DNA of 19,263 nt from Symbiodinium natans (lineage: Eukaryota; Sar; Dinophyceae; Suessiales; Symbiodiniaceae). The DNA lies in the NCBI GenBank assembly GCA_905221605.1, contig CAJNDS010001423.1, positions 1 through 19,263 of the forward strand. Direction: 5' to 3'. The position numbers and the translations under genes are program-made. Positions 7,252-14,551 of this stretch are shown here, in pieces. The notes beneath the pieces are model-generated. The model was not told the DNA's origin. It was given only the letters and a program-made list of their open reading frames with translations, and made no database searches. Numbering within the stretch: the first letter of the stretch is position 1; every line of letters starts with the position of its first letter.

Positions 7252-9004
7252 CCGTCGATGCGACCTGCGCGGGCTCTCTTTGGACGGATTCCGGGCAGGT
7301 GACGCTGAAGTTCTGCTTGTACTCCTCGTTCCATGTCACATGGCCTGGAGACCTCGTCGCTTTGCCCACTGTGCACCGTCGCTTCAAGCTGCCAAGTGGG
7401 ATGTGCTTCGCGGCTTTCTTGTCTCTGGCGCTGAAGCCCGGCAGGCCGTCGCTCAGGACGCCGACGACTGTCGCGACCGAAGGGGACATCGCCACGGCCT
7501 CGTTGACTATGGCTCGATCCTCTTGTGGCAGACGGCCCAGGCTGCTGTGAACTGACGGTCGCTGGTTCAATTCGCTGGCAGGGTTGTCGCTAGGGAGCTT
7601 GTCTGCCTTCGCCATTGCCTTCTCCATGCTGTCGTGCTTGTGGAACCAGTTTTGAAGAGTTGTTCGGCTCAAATATCTCGGTGAGTTTCGGTCCTTCAGC
7701 TCGAAACCCGGCAAGCTCCGGGACATCTTGGCTATGGCTTCCTTCAGCGAGGCGCTAGTGTGAATGGCGTCGCAGATTTCTTGTCTCTCCTGCTCCGTGT
7801 AATTTTTCAGGTTTTTGAGGCGTTTGGCGGGGTTGGGCGTGGGCTCGGCGGCGAAAGCTCTCTCTGCCGGCCTCTTCGTGGGGTTCTCCTTGGAAGTGCC
7901 GGACGTGCTGTTGGCGGCACCTCCTGAGTCGATGGCACCTCCTGAGTTGATGCCTTCCTTATCGAACTGGATCACGACGTCCGAGTCATCGTCTGTCATA
8001 TCTTCATCGAGGTCAATCGGATTGGTGACAAGCCTGCTCGAGTCTTGCTCGGGCTTTGCACGATCGGGCGGGTCTTCTCCTCCAGTATCCTCGTCGAGAT
8101 CAATGGGATGCCGATTCGGTTCCCGGTCAAGGATCGTTTCCTTCTGGTAGAAGAGGACGTAGGCTTTCTCGCCGAAACCTTGGCAAAAGCGGTCATAGTT
8201 GTCGACAGCAAGATCGGTGCGCGGGTCGTCGACTCTCCACCAAGGACCACTCTTGACATATGCTACATAGTGTCCTGACAGAGGGCTGACTCCGGCGTGG
8301 GCTATCAAGGATGTCAGCTTGTAGTGATGTCCCCCGGCGACCAATGTCTTATTGCAGACGACTTTGGTAGCATCTACGCTGCCATCATCACGCCATCTCT
8401 TGAGGCTGATCTGTAGGACCTGCGGCCATGCTACGATTTCGGGAGACTCCATGGGAGAGTCTTGGGCTCGGCCGCTCTGGAGACAGCCTTCGCTAAAGCA
8501 GCACCAGTCGTCCAGCTGATGAACTTGGCTTTCCTGTCTGAGGTAGGCATCCAATACATCCTGCACGGAAGCCGCGCCACCGAGGTGGAGTTGCAAACTC
8601 CGAAAAGCCACAGAGGGAGTCGGTCGAGAATAGAGACAATGCCGACATCGAAGCTTGCCTCGTTCGATTCCGTGAGTCAGACGGGTGAAGCTTAGGCACT
8701 GGTCGAAGAGGTTCACCAGGAACTCAGCAGCGTCCTCCTGCCGGCCTGAATAGTACACGTCAGTGACGGTGCGGGGAACTAAGTCTTTCTCGCGTCGGGA
8801 CAAAGCTTCGAGAATACCCTTCAGGCCGGCTTCACAGGGCTGCAGGTCACTTCCTGCCAAAGACTCGCGGAAGCCGGGCACGGCGAAGATGGCTTGCAAC
8901 GAGGCGTTCACGAAGCAGCTATTGCCGAGGTTGCGCAGACCCATTGGCCCTGCCGCTGCCGAGGCCGCCTGGTTCACGGCCATCTGGTTCACGGCGGCAG
9001 CCAT
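7124..9004 (-). CDS. USP-family ubiquitin protease with two HTH-like repeats (626 aa), element-borne
   Basis: This is a cysteine deubiquitinase of peptidase family C19. The Cys box is GLRNLGNSCFVNASLQ (C30), the QEDAAEFLVNLFD box is at 89-101, LKRW is at 201-204, and the His box SGHYVAYVKSGPWWRVDD carries H245 and D259/D260. A ribbon-like set C120-x2-C123 and C168/C169, C174 lies between. The catalytic part (to about 290) is near minimal USP size. Two PIDLDED acidic motifs (300-306, 329-335), an NLS-like NPAKRLKNLK, and two copies of a roughly 52-residue helical repeat (402-455 and 492-543) follow. The repeat shares SLPGF or GLPGF, and its segments LSRTTLQNWF and IPLGSLKRR resemble recognition helices. 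The frame ends soon after SWTFCPACGR. It overlaps the transposase by 128 bp, and a +1 shift near 7192 would fuse them. The start is supported by an in-frame stop at 9029-9031. Confidence 0.9.
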   Translation of the reverse strand: MAAAVNQMAVNQAASAAAGPMGLRNLGNSCFVNASLQAIFAVPGFRESLAGSDLQPCEAGLKGILEALSRREKDLVPRTVTDVYYSGRQEDAAEFLVNLFDQCLSFTRLTHGIERGKLRCRHCLYSRPTPSVAFRSLQLHLGGAASVQDVLDAYLRQESQVHQLDDWCCFSEGCLQSGRAQDSPMESPEIVAWPQVLQISLKRWRDDGSVDATKVVCNKTLVAGGHHYKLTSLIAHAGVSPLSGHYVAYVKSGPWWRVDDPRTDLAVDNYDRFCQGFGEKAYVLFYQKETILDREPNRHPIDLDEDTGGEDPPDRAKPEQDSSRLVTNPIDLDEDMTDDDSDVVIQFDKEGINSGGAIDSGGAANSTSGTSKENPTKRPAERAFAAEPTPNPAKRLKNLKNYTEQERQEICDAIHTSASLKEAIAKMSRSLPGFELKDRNSPRYLSRTTLQNWFHKHDSMEKAMAKADKLPSDNPASELNQRPSVHSSLGRLPQEDRAIVNEAVAMSPSVATVVGVLSDGLPGFSARDKKAAKHIPLGSLKRRCTVGKATRSPGHVTWNEEYKQNFSVTCPESVQREPAQVASTDADGHWLLHGSWTFCPACGRQCTHQDSEVDAGEPQCPRALLP

Positions 9005-9367
9005 GCTGGCTATCGCACGGCAAACAATTTAAACTGGTACGAAGTTAGATGGCTGCGCATGGCGCAGTTGTCTGCCAACGTGATGTGCAACAAGCAGCAA
9101 GAAGCAGAGCCTATTGGTCACTTCTATGGCGGATCACTGCGCCATGGTTCGACAAGCAGCGAGAAGCAGAGTCTATAGGTCACTTGAATGGCGGATCGCT
9201 GTGTCGTGTTGTCGCTCTTTTTTGCGAAACTGATAGTCGAGAATTTTTGCTCCAGCAGAACTGTTGGCCTTTCAAGATGCTGTGTCTGGAAGCACGGTCT
9301 GAGAGCCGACCTGTGACTTACGCACAAAACTCAACTCAATATCCGTGACGACCGAGCATTCTGCAAG
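9005..9367. promoter_or_regulatory. Spacer upstream of the ubiquitin protease (left copy)
   Basis: No gene is supported in these 363 bases between the orphan gene stop and the protease start on the minus strand. Adjacent to the protease start is a pair of about 52-base direct repeats at 9091-9142 and 9153-9204. A promoter or UTR role is inferred only from position. I see no TATA box, and no RNA gene is recognised. Both substitutions that distinguish the duplicated copies fall here. Confidence 0.35.
9091..9204 (+). repeat. 62-bp-period direct repeat upstream of the protease gene
   Basis: Two copies of a block of about 52 bases start at 9091 and 9153 and share CAAGCAGC, AGAAGCAGAG, GGTCACTT and ATGGCGGATC, with about eight mismatches. 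They lie 90-200 bases upstream of the protease start on the minus strand. A binding site or a slippage product are both possible. Confidence 0.8.
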
Positions 9368-10117
9368 TCAATCGAAAAGTCCCGTGGCATCGGAACCGGG
9401 CGCCGCCTTGTCAGAGGGCTCAGAAGGCTTCGAGTTACGAGCACGCATGGCGTTGAGGAAGTGGTCCGCGGTCATCGGCTTGAACTGGACGGCGGCACGG
9501 GCAACCAGCTCGGCAGCATGCGCGGCATAGTAGGCGTTGTTGCCTGACAGGAGGAAGAGGACCGAGCGGAAAGCGCTTTTCTCTTGACTCAGCCAGGCAT
9601 GGAACGCCTTTGCTGCCTCGTCAACCTCGGCTTGCGAGTATGTGGTCGATGGTGTCCCGGACGTCTTCTGCCTCTTAGCCTGTCGGAAGGAGCCCGTGTC
9701 CCGTTGCTGCTGGGATCCCTTGCCGAAGTTAAGCTTCTCCAACACCGGCTTCAGCTCGGCGATCTCCACGTTGACCTTGTTGTACAGCTCCGTTTTGATG
9801 AGGCGTTTCATGTCGGCGCTCTCCCAGTTCTTGATCGCAGCTTGCAGGGCAGCTGCGGTGAGGGACACACCTGCGCCGACGTGCCAGCCGTCGGTCCCGG
9901 CATCTGCGCACAGATGACTGTGGTACGCAGCCTTTTTATTTCCCTTGGCGGCTGCTTCCCACACTTCCTTGAGCGACAAGCTGTCCAGGATGCCCTCGCC
10001 GAAGGGTTCAAATAGCTGAGAGGCGACTGAATCCCATGGGTAGAGCTTCACACGGCGATTGGTTTCGGGAGCAGGGGCCGCATCTCCGACATTTTCCTCA
10101 AAGAGTCCGCTTGCCAT
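9368..10117 (-). CDS. Orphan element protein, left copy (249 aa)
   Basis: I do not recognise a family. The frame opens further upstream at a GTG (10147), but the first ATG is at 10117, which is the sensible eukaryotic start (MASGLFEENV). The protein looks like two helix-rich parts. Residues of about 40-130 carry repeated Ala/Leu/Glu/Lys helices. A polar linker has an NLS-like RQAKRQK (about 145-151), and a second helical part is rich in Ala (LLSGNNAYYAAHAAELVARAA). The C-terminal 25 residues are Ser/Pro/Asp-rich. There is a single Cys, no signal peptide and no membrane segment. It sits between a Cys4 protein and the ubiquitin protease on the same strand, and the duplicate at 12678-13427 encodes the same protein. 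A nuclear role is inferred from the basic cluster only. Confidence 0.72.
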   Translation of the reverse strand: MASGLFEENVGDAAPAPETNRRVKLYPWDSVASQLFEPFGEGILDSLSLKEVWEAAAKGNKKAAYHSHLCADAGTDGWHVGAGVSLTAAALQAAIKNWESADMKRLIKTELYNKVNVEIAELKPVLEKLNFGKGSQQQRDTGSFRQAKRQKTSGTPSTTYSQAEVDEAAKAFHAWLSQEKSAFRSVLFLLSGNNAYYAAHAAELVARAAVQFKPMTADHFLNAMRARNSKPSEPSDKAAPGSDATGLFD

Positions 10118-10451
10118 CTCCGAGAGCAAAGCTGTAGTCAGCGTCACGAAGCGAGGATTTGAGCACTAGGCAGCGACACAAAGCACGAACACGCAGACAT
10201 CATGCGAAAAAGCTGGCGCAGATCGAGTCAATCCGGCGCCAATCTGCGCGATTACCCTGCTGGCGCCACTCCCACGGCAAAAAGCTTCTGTCGCGCGGCC
10301 CTCGGCTTGCACTCGGCAGAACTTGTCCTAATTTCTTTCGCGCGCGCGCGCCTTGAAATGTCAACTATTCACTTGGTGGCTCTGCCACACGCATCTTTGC
10401 AGTTTCAACAGCAACCTCTTCAGGACGAAGTTCTCAGAGAATGTCTAGGAA
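10118..10451. other. Spacer between orphan gene and chimeric gene (left copy)
   Basis: No gene is seen in these 334 bases. The notable item is an alternating CG tract, CG x6, at about 10339-10350, which is one unit longer than in the right copy. The stretch is downstream of the chimeric gene stop and upstream of the orphan gene start on the minus strand. It could therefore hold a 3' UTR and a promoter, but I see no recognisable signal. Confidence 0.5.
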
Positions 10452-12314
10452 CTATTCAGGGACCTTGGGCTTCCGTGGGCCTCGCTTCGGGCGGCCGGGA
10501 TTCCGGCGTCGAACGGCCCGCTCTCGCCGCATGCTGTATTCGGCGCGTGCCTCAGGCCCGAGTGCGATACCAACACGAATTAACGCATGCTGTAGTGGCT
10601 TCCCCTCCAGGTCCGCAAGGAGGTGCGTGATTTTCTGGGGCATCCCGTCGTGCAAAGCCTCCAGGTTGTCGGTGCTGCACAGGTCGCAGCGTCCGTTTGG
10701 GGCTGCGTTGGCGGGCTTACCGTCGGGCCCAAAGCAACACGGCAGCTGATTGGAGCCCTTGCAAAGGCCGAAGCCTTCATGTGCAGCCCAAAATGTATAA
10801 CGAGCTTTCTTCTTGTTGGCGTCTCGACCCTCCTCATCAGCGAGCTCGACCTTCACGGGGAACACCACTGGCAGCTTGTCGCTCGGCTTTTGGTCCGAGG
10901 CTGTCGTGTTTTTTGCCGTCCCCGTACTTGATGAAGGCAGCGCATGCTCGTGGAACCAGTTTTGAAGAGTTGTTCGGCTCAAATATCTCGGTGAGTTTCG
11001 GTCCTTCAGCTCGAAACCCGGCAAGCTCCGGGACATCTTGGCTATGGCTTCCTTCAGCGAGGCGCTAGTGTGAATGGCGTCGCAGATTTCTTGTCTCTCC
11101 TGCTCCGTGTAATTTTTCAGGTTTTTGAGGCGTTTGGCGGGGTTGGGCGTGGGCTCGGCGGCGAAAGCTCTCTCTGCCGGCCTCTTCGTGGGGTTCTCCT
11201 TGGAAGTGCCGGACGTGCTGTTGGCGGCACCTCCTGAGTCGATGGCACCTCCTGAGTTGATGCCTTCCTTATCGAACTGGATCACGACGTCCGAGTCATC
11301 GTCTGTCATATCTTCATCGAGGTCAATCGGATTGGTGACAAGCCTGCTCGAGTCTTGCTCGGGCTTTGCACGATCGGGCGGGTCTTCTCCTCCAGTATCC
11401 TCGTCGAGATCAATGGGATGCCGATTCGGTTCCCGGTCAAGGATCGTTTCCTTCTGGTAGAAGAGGACGTAGGCTTTCTCGCCGAAACCTTGGCAAAAGC
11501 GGTCATAGTTGTCGACAGCAAGATCGGTGCGCGGGTCGTCGACTCTCCACCAAGGACCACTCTTGACATATGCTACATAGTGTCCTGACAGAGGGCTGAC
11601 TCCGGCGTGGGCTATCAAGGATGTCAGCTTGTAGTGATGTCCCCCGGCGACCAATGTCTTATTGCAGACGACTTTGGTAGCATCTACGCTGCCATCATCA
11701 CGCCATCTCTTGAGGCTGATCTGTAGGACCTGCGGCCATGCTACGATTTCGGGAGACTCCATGGGAGAGTCTTGGGCTCGGCCGCTCTGGAGACAGCCTT
11801 CGCTAAAGCAGCACCAGTCGTCCAGCTGATGAACTTGGCTTTCCTGTCTGAGGTAGGCATCCAATACATCCTGCACGGAAGCCGCGCCACCGAGGTGGAG
11901 TTGCAAACTCCGAAAAGCCACAGAGGGAGTCGGTCGAGAATAGAGACAATGCCGACATCGAAGCTTGCCTCGTTCGATTCCGTGAGTCAGACGGGTGAAG
12001 CTTAGGCACTGGTCGAAGAGGTTCACCAGGAACTCAGCAGCGTCCTCCTGCCGGCCTGAATAGTACACGTCAGTGACGGTGCGGGGAACTAAGTCTTTCT
12101 CGCGTCGGGACAAAGCTTCGAGAATACCCTTCAGGCCGGCTTCACAGGGCTGCAGGTCACTTCCTGCCAAAGACTCGCGGAAGCCGGGCACGGCGAAGAT
12201 GGCTTGCAACGAGGCGTTCACGAAGCAGCTATTGCCGAGGTTGCGCAGACCCATTGGCCCTGCCGCTGCCGAGGCCGCCTGGTTCACGGCCATCTGGTTC
12301 ACGGCGGCAGCCAT
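10452..12314 (-). CDS. Chimeric ubiquitin protease / Cys4-AT-hook protein (620 aa) made by duplication
   Basis: Residues 1-455 are identical to the full-length protease at 7124-9004, including the Cys box (C30), the His box (H245) and the first HTH-like repeat (402-455). After NWFH the sequence switches in frame to the last 165 residues of the Cys4 gene (EHALPSSSTG onward). That tail brings the C-x7-C-x16-C-x2-C cluster and a basic GRPKRGPRKPK end. The switch is exactly the tandem duplication junction at 10950/10951. The chimera lacks the second HTH-like repeat and any continuation into the transposase. It keeps a normal start (in-frame stop 25 bases upstream, as in the parent) and a normal stop. 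It could be a free deubiquitinase with new DNA-targeting ability, or a short-lived by-product. Transcription cannot be judged from sequence. Confidence 0.85.
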   Translation of the reverse strand: MAAAVNQMAVNQAASAAAGPMGLRNLGNSCFVNASLQAIFAVPGFRESLAGSDLQPCEAGLKGILEALSRREKDLVPRTVTDVYYSGRQEDAAEFLVNLFDQCLSFTRLTHGIERGKLRCRHCLYSRPTPSVAFRSLQLHLGGAASVQDVLDAYLRQESQVHQLDDWCCFSEGCLQSGRAQDSPMESPEIVAWPQVLQISLKRWRDDGSVDATKVVCNKTLVAGGHHYKLTSLIAHAGVSPLSGHYVAYVKSGPWWRVDDPRTDLAVDNYDRFCQGFGEKAYVLFYQKETILDREPNRHPIDLDEDTGGEDPPDRAKPEQDSSRLVTNPIDLDEDMTDDDSDVVIQFDKEGINSGGAIDSGGAANSTSGTSKENPTKRPAERAFAAEPTPNPAKRLKNLKNYTEQERQEICDAIHTSASLKEAIAKMSRSLPGFELKDRNSPRYLSRTTLQNWFHEHALPSSSTGTAKNTTASDQKPSDKLPVVFPVKVELADEEGRDANKKKARYTFWAAHEGFGLCKGSNQLPCCFGPDGKPANAAPNGRCDLCSTDNLEALHDGMPQKITHLLADLEGKPLQHALIRVGIALGPEARAEYSMRRERAVRRRNPGRPKRGPRKPKVPE

Positions 12315-12677
12315 GCTGGCTATCGCACGGCAAACAATTTAAACTGGTACGAAGCTAGATGGCTGCGCATGGCGAAGTTGTCTGCCAACGTGATGTGCAA
12401 CAAGCAGCAAGAAGCAGAGCCTATTGGTCACTTCTATGGCGGATCACTGCGCCATGGTTCGACAAGCAGCGAGAAGCAGAGTCTATAGGTCACTTGAATG
12501 GCGGATCGCTGTGTCGTGTTGTCGCTCTTTTTTGCGAAACTGATAGTCGAGAATTTTTGCTCCAGCAGAACTGTTGGCCTTTCAAGATGCTGTGTCTGGA
12601 AGCACGGTCTGAGAGCCGACCTGTGACTTACGCACAAAACTCAACTCAATATCCGTGACGACCGAGCATTCTGCAAG
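12315..12677. promoter_or_regulatory. Spacer upstream of the chimeric protease gene (right copy)
   Basis: This duplicate of the spacer at 9005-9367 includes the paired 52-base repeats at 12401-12452 and 12463-12514. It differs at 12356 (C) and 12375 (A). Since it duplicates the sequence ahead of the parent protease, the chimera probably inherited the same expression signals. That is inference; no specific motif is recognised. Confidence 0.35.
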
Positions 12678-13427
12678 TCAATCGAAAAGTCCCGTGGCAT
12701 CGGAACCGGGCGCCGCCTTGTCAGAGGGCTCAGAAGGCTTCGAGTTACGAGCACGCATGGCGTTGAGGAAGTGGTCCGCGGTCATCGGCTTGAACTGGAC
12801 GGCGGCACGGGCAACCAGCTCGGCAGCATGCGCGGCATAGTAGGCGTTGTTGCCTGACAGGAGGAAGAGGACCGAGCGGAAAGCGCTTTTCTCTTGACTC
12901 AGCCAGGCATGGAACGCCTTTGCTGCCTCGTCAACCTCGGCTTGCGAGTATGTGGTCGATGGTGTCCCGGACGTCTTCTGCCTCTTAGCCTGTCGGAAGG
13001 AGCCCGTGTCCCGTTGCTGCTGGGATCCCTTGCCGAAGTTAAGCTTCTCCAACACCGGCTTCAGCTCGGCGATCTCCACGTTGACCTTGTTGTACAGCTC
13101 CGTTTTGATGAGGCGTTTCATGTCGGCGCTCTCCCAGTTCTTGATCGCAGCTTGCAGGGCAGCTGCGGTGAGGGACACACCTGCGCCGACGTGCCAGCCG
13201 TCGGTCCCGGCATCTGCGCACAGATGACTGTGGTACGCAGCCTTTTTATTTCCCTTGGCGGCTGCTTCCCACACTTCCTTGAGCGACAAGCTGTCCAGGA
13301 TGCCCTCGCCGAAGGGTTCAAATAGCTGAGAGGCGACTGAATCCCATGGGTAGAGCTTCACACGGCGATTGGTTTCGGGAGCAGGGGCCGCATCTCCGAC
13401 ATTTTCCTCAAAGAGTCCGCTTGCCAT
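12678..13427 (-). CDS. Orphan element protein, right copy (249 aa)
   Basis: It encodes the same protein as the gene at 9368-10117, with no residue difference seen. The first ATG is at 13427, and the frame also extends upstream to a GTG at 13457. In the pre-duplication arrangement this gene followed the Cys4/AT-hook gene and preceded the protease. Its family is not recognised. The features are the same: helix-rich halves, a central basic RQAKRQK, and an acidic/serine C-terminus. Confidence 0.72.
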   Translation of the reverse strand: MASGLFEENVGDAAPAPETNRRVKLYPWDSVASQLFEPFGEGILDSLSLKEVWEAAAKGNKKAAYHSHLCADAGTDGWHVGAGVSLTAAALQAAIKNWESADMKRLIKTELYNKVNVEIAELKPVLEKLNFGKGSQQQRDTGSFRQAKRQKTSGTPSTTYSQAEVDEAAKAFHAWLSQEKSAFRSVLFLLSGNNAYYAAHAAELVARAAVQFKPMTADHFLNAMRARNSKPSEPSDKAAPGSDATGLFD

Positions 13428-13759
13428 CTCCGAGAGCAAAGCTGTAGTCAGCGTCACGAAGCGAGGATTTGAGCACTAGGCAGCGACACAAAGCACGAAC
13501 ACGCAGACATCATGCGAAAAAGCTGGCGCAGATCGAGTCAATCCGGCGCCAATCTGCGCGATTACCCTGCTGGCGCCACTCCCACGGCAAAAAGCTTCTG
13601 TCGCGCGGCCCTCGGCTTGCACTCGGCAGAACTTGTCCTAATTTCTTTCGCGCGCGCGCCTTGAAATGTCAACTATTCACTTGGTGGCTCTGCCACACGC
13701 ATCTTTGCAGTTTCAACAGCAACCTCTTCAGGACGAAGTTCTCAGAGAATGTCTAGGAA
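13428..13759. other. Spacer between Cys4 gene and orphan gene (right copy)
   Basis: No gene is seen. This is the right-hand counterpart of 10118-10451 with CG x5 instead of CG x6, the only length difference between the duplicated copies that I noticed. Alternating CG tracts mutate by slippage, so this difference needs little time to arise. Confidence 0.5.
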
Positions 13760-14551
13760 CTATTCAGGGACCTTGGGCTTCCGTGGGCCTCGCTTCGGGC
13801 GGCCGGGATTCCGGCGTCGAACGGCCCGCTCTCGCCGCATGCTGTATTCGGCGCGTGCCTCAGGCCCGAGTGCGATACCAACACGAATTAACGCATGCTG
13901 TAGTGGCTTCCCCTCCAGGTCCGCAAGGAGGTGCGTGATTTTCTGGGGCATCCCGTCGTGCAAAGCCTCCAGGTTGTCGGTGCTGCACAGGTCGCAGCGT
14001 CCGTTTGGGGCTGCGTTGGCGGGCTTACCGTCGGGCCCAAAGCAACACGGCAGCTGATTGGAGCCCTTGCAAAGGCCGAAGCCTTCATGTGCAGCCCAAA
14101 ATGTATAACGAGCTTTCTTCTTGTTGGCGTCTCGACCCTCCTCATCAGCGAGCTCGACCTTCACGGGGAACACCACTGGCAGCTTGTCGCTCGGCTTTTG
14201 GTCCGAGGCTGTCGTGTTTTTTGCCGTCCCCGTACTTGATGAAGGCAGCGCATGCTCGGAGTCGGAGCTGTCCAGCACTTCGATGTCGCTAGAGGCTTTC
14301 TCGAGGCACGTCTCCTTGGCTTTTGTTGTACTCGACGCAAGCACCGCATTCTCGGAGTCGGAGCTGGCCATATCGATGATGTTCGAGGCTTTGTTGAGGC
14401 GCGGCCAAGTCGACATGTTTGACACACGAAGGCCGGTCTGAGAATCAGGAGCACTTGAACATTCAAAGCCTGCTGCTGAAACTCTGGCGCTAGACAAGCT
14501 CTTGCTGAATAAGTCTTCACACGTGTCAGCAGCAAACGAAGAGCAACTCAT
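13760..14551 (-). CDS. Cys4 protein with AT-hook-like basic tail (263 aa)
   Basis: The function is not recognised. The start is taken at the ATG at 14551. The frame opens after a stop at 14636-14638 with no earlier ATG, though a GTG lies at 14560. The middle contains a repeated module: IIDMASSDSENAVLAS and IEVLDSSDSEHALPSS, each a hydrophobic patch followed by SSDSE, resembling phospho-regulated SUMO-interacting motifs. A Cys4 domain follows (C161, C169, C186, C189), of the same kind as the two in the 476-aa protein at 1437-2867, with a similar helical segment after it. The end is highly basic (RRRNPGRPKRGPRKPK), and GRP within basic residues is AT-hook-like. A chromatin- or DNA-bound nuclear protein is a reasonable inference. 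Its last 165 codons are duplicated as the tail of the chimeric gene. Confidence 0.72.
   Translation of the reverse strand: MSCSSFAADTCEDLFSKSLSSARVSAAGFECSSAPDSQTGLRVSNMSTWPRLNKASNIIDMASSDSENAVLASSTTKAKETCLEKASSDIEVLDSSDSEHALPSSSTGTAKNTTASDQKPSDKLPVVFPVKVELADEEGRDANKKKARYTFWAAHEGFGLCKGSNQLPCCFGPDGKPANAAPNGRCDLCSTDNLEALHDGMPQKITHLLADLEGKPLQHALIRVGIALGPEARAEYSMRRERAVRRRNPGRPKRGPRKPKVPE

Larger units (their letters stand above)
7641..10950. repeat. 3.3-kb tandem duplication, left copy
   Basis: This segment is repeated immediately to its right at 10951-14258. It covers, in minus-strand order, the last 165 codons of a Cys4 gene, the orphan gene, and the first 455 codons of the ubiquitin protease. 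The copies differ by T9046/C12356, C9065/A12375 and one fewer CG unit in the right copy (about 10339 against 13649). That explains 3310 against 3308 bases. Sharing of sequence ends sharply at 7640, with only one base of homology (G) at the junction, which suggests end-joining rather than recombination between long repeats. Confidence 0.95.
10951..14258. repeat. 3.3-kb tandem duplication, right copy
   Basis: This is the right copy of the unit at 7641-10950. It ends at CATGCTCG (14258), after which the intact Cys4 gene continues (GAGTCGGAGC) instead of returning to TGGAACC. Because the Cys4 gene is whole here and the protease is whole in the left copy, the ancestral single-copy order can be read directly. 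The protease 3' part and the Cys4 5' part are the unduplicated outer sequences. Confidence 0.95.
1437..14551 (-). mobile_element. Helitron-like rolling-circle element with accessory genes (ends not resolved)
   Basis: The core evidence is a Rep-helicase transposase of Helitron type at 3676-7251. All other genes between 1437 and 14551 are single-exon and on the same strand. The outermost two share a Cys4 domain, so I treat the block as one element, in the order Cys4/AT-hook protein, orphan protein, ubiquitin protease, Rep-helicase, Cys4 protein. An internal tandem duplication (7641-14258) has since added a copy of the orphan gene and a chimeric protease. Helitrons should show 5'-TC, a 3' hairpin and CTRR at an AT target. 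I could not identify these termini with confidence. The limits given are gene limits, not element ends, and the 476-aa gene may lie outside the element. Confidence 0.6.

Noticed and set aside
10118-10147. GTG-initiated extension of the orphan gene (and the same at 13428-13457, and at 14552-14560 for the Cys4 gene).
   Set aside because: The window is eukaryotic, where GTG starts are rare. A downstream ATG in frame gives a sensible start in each case.
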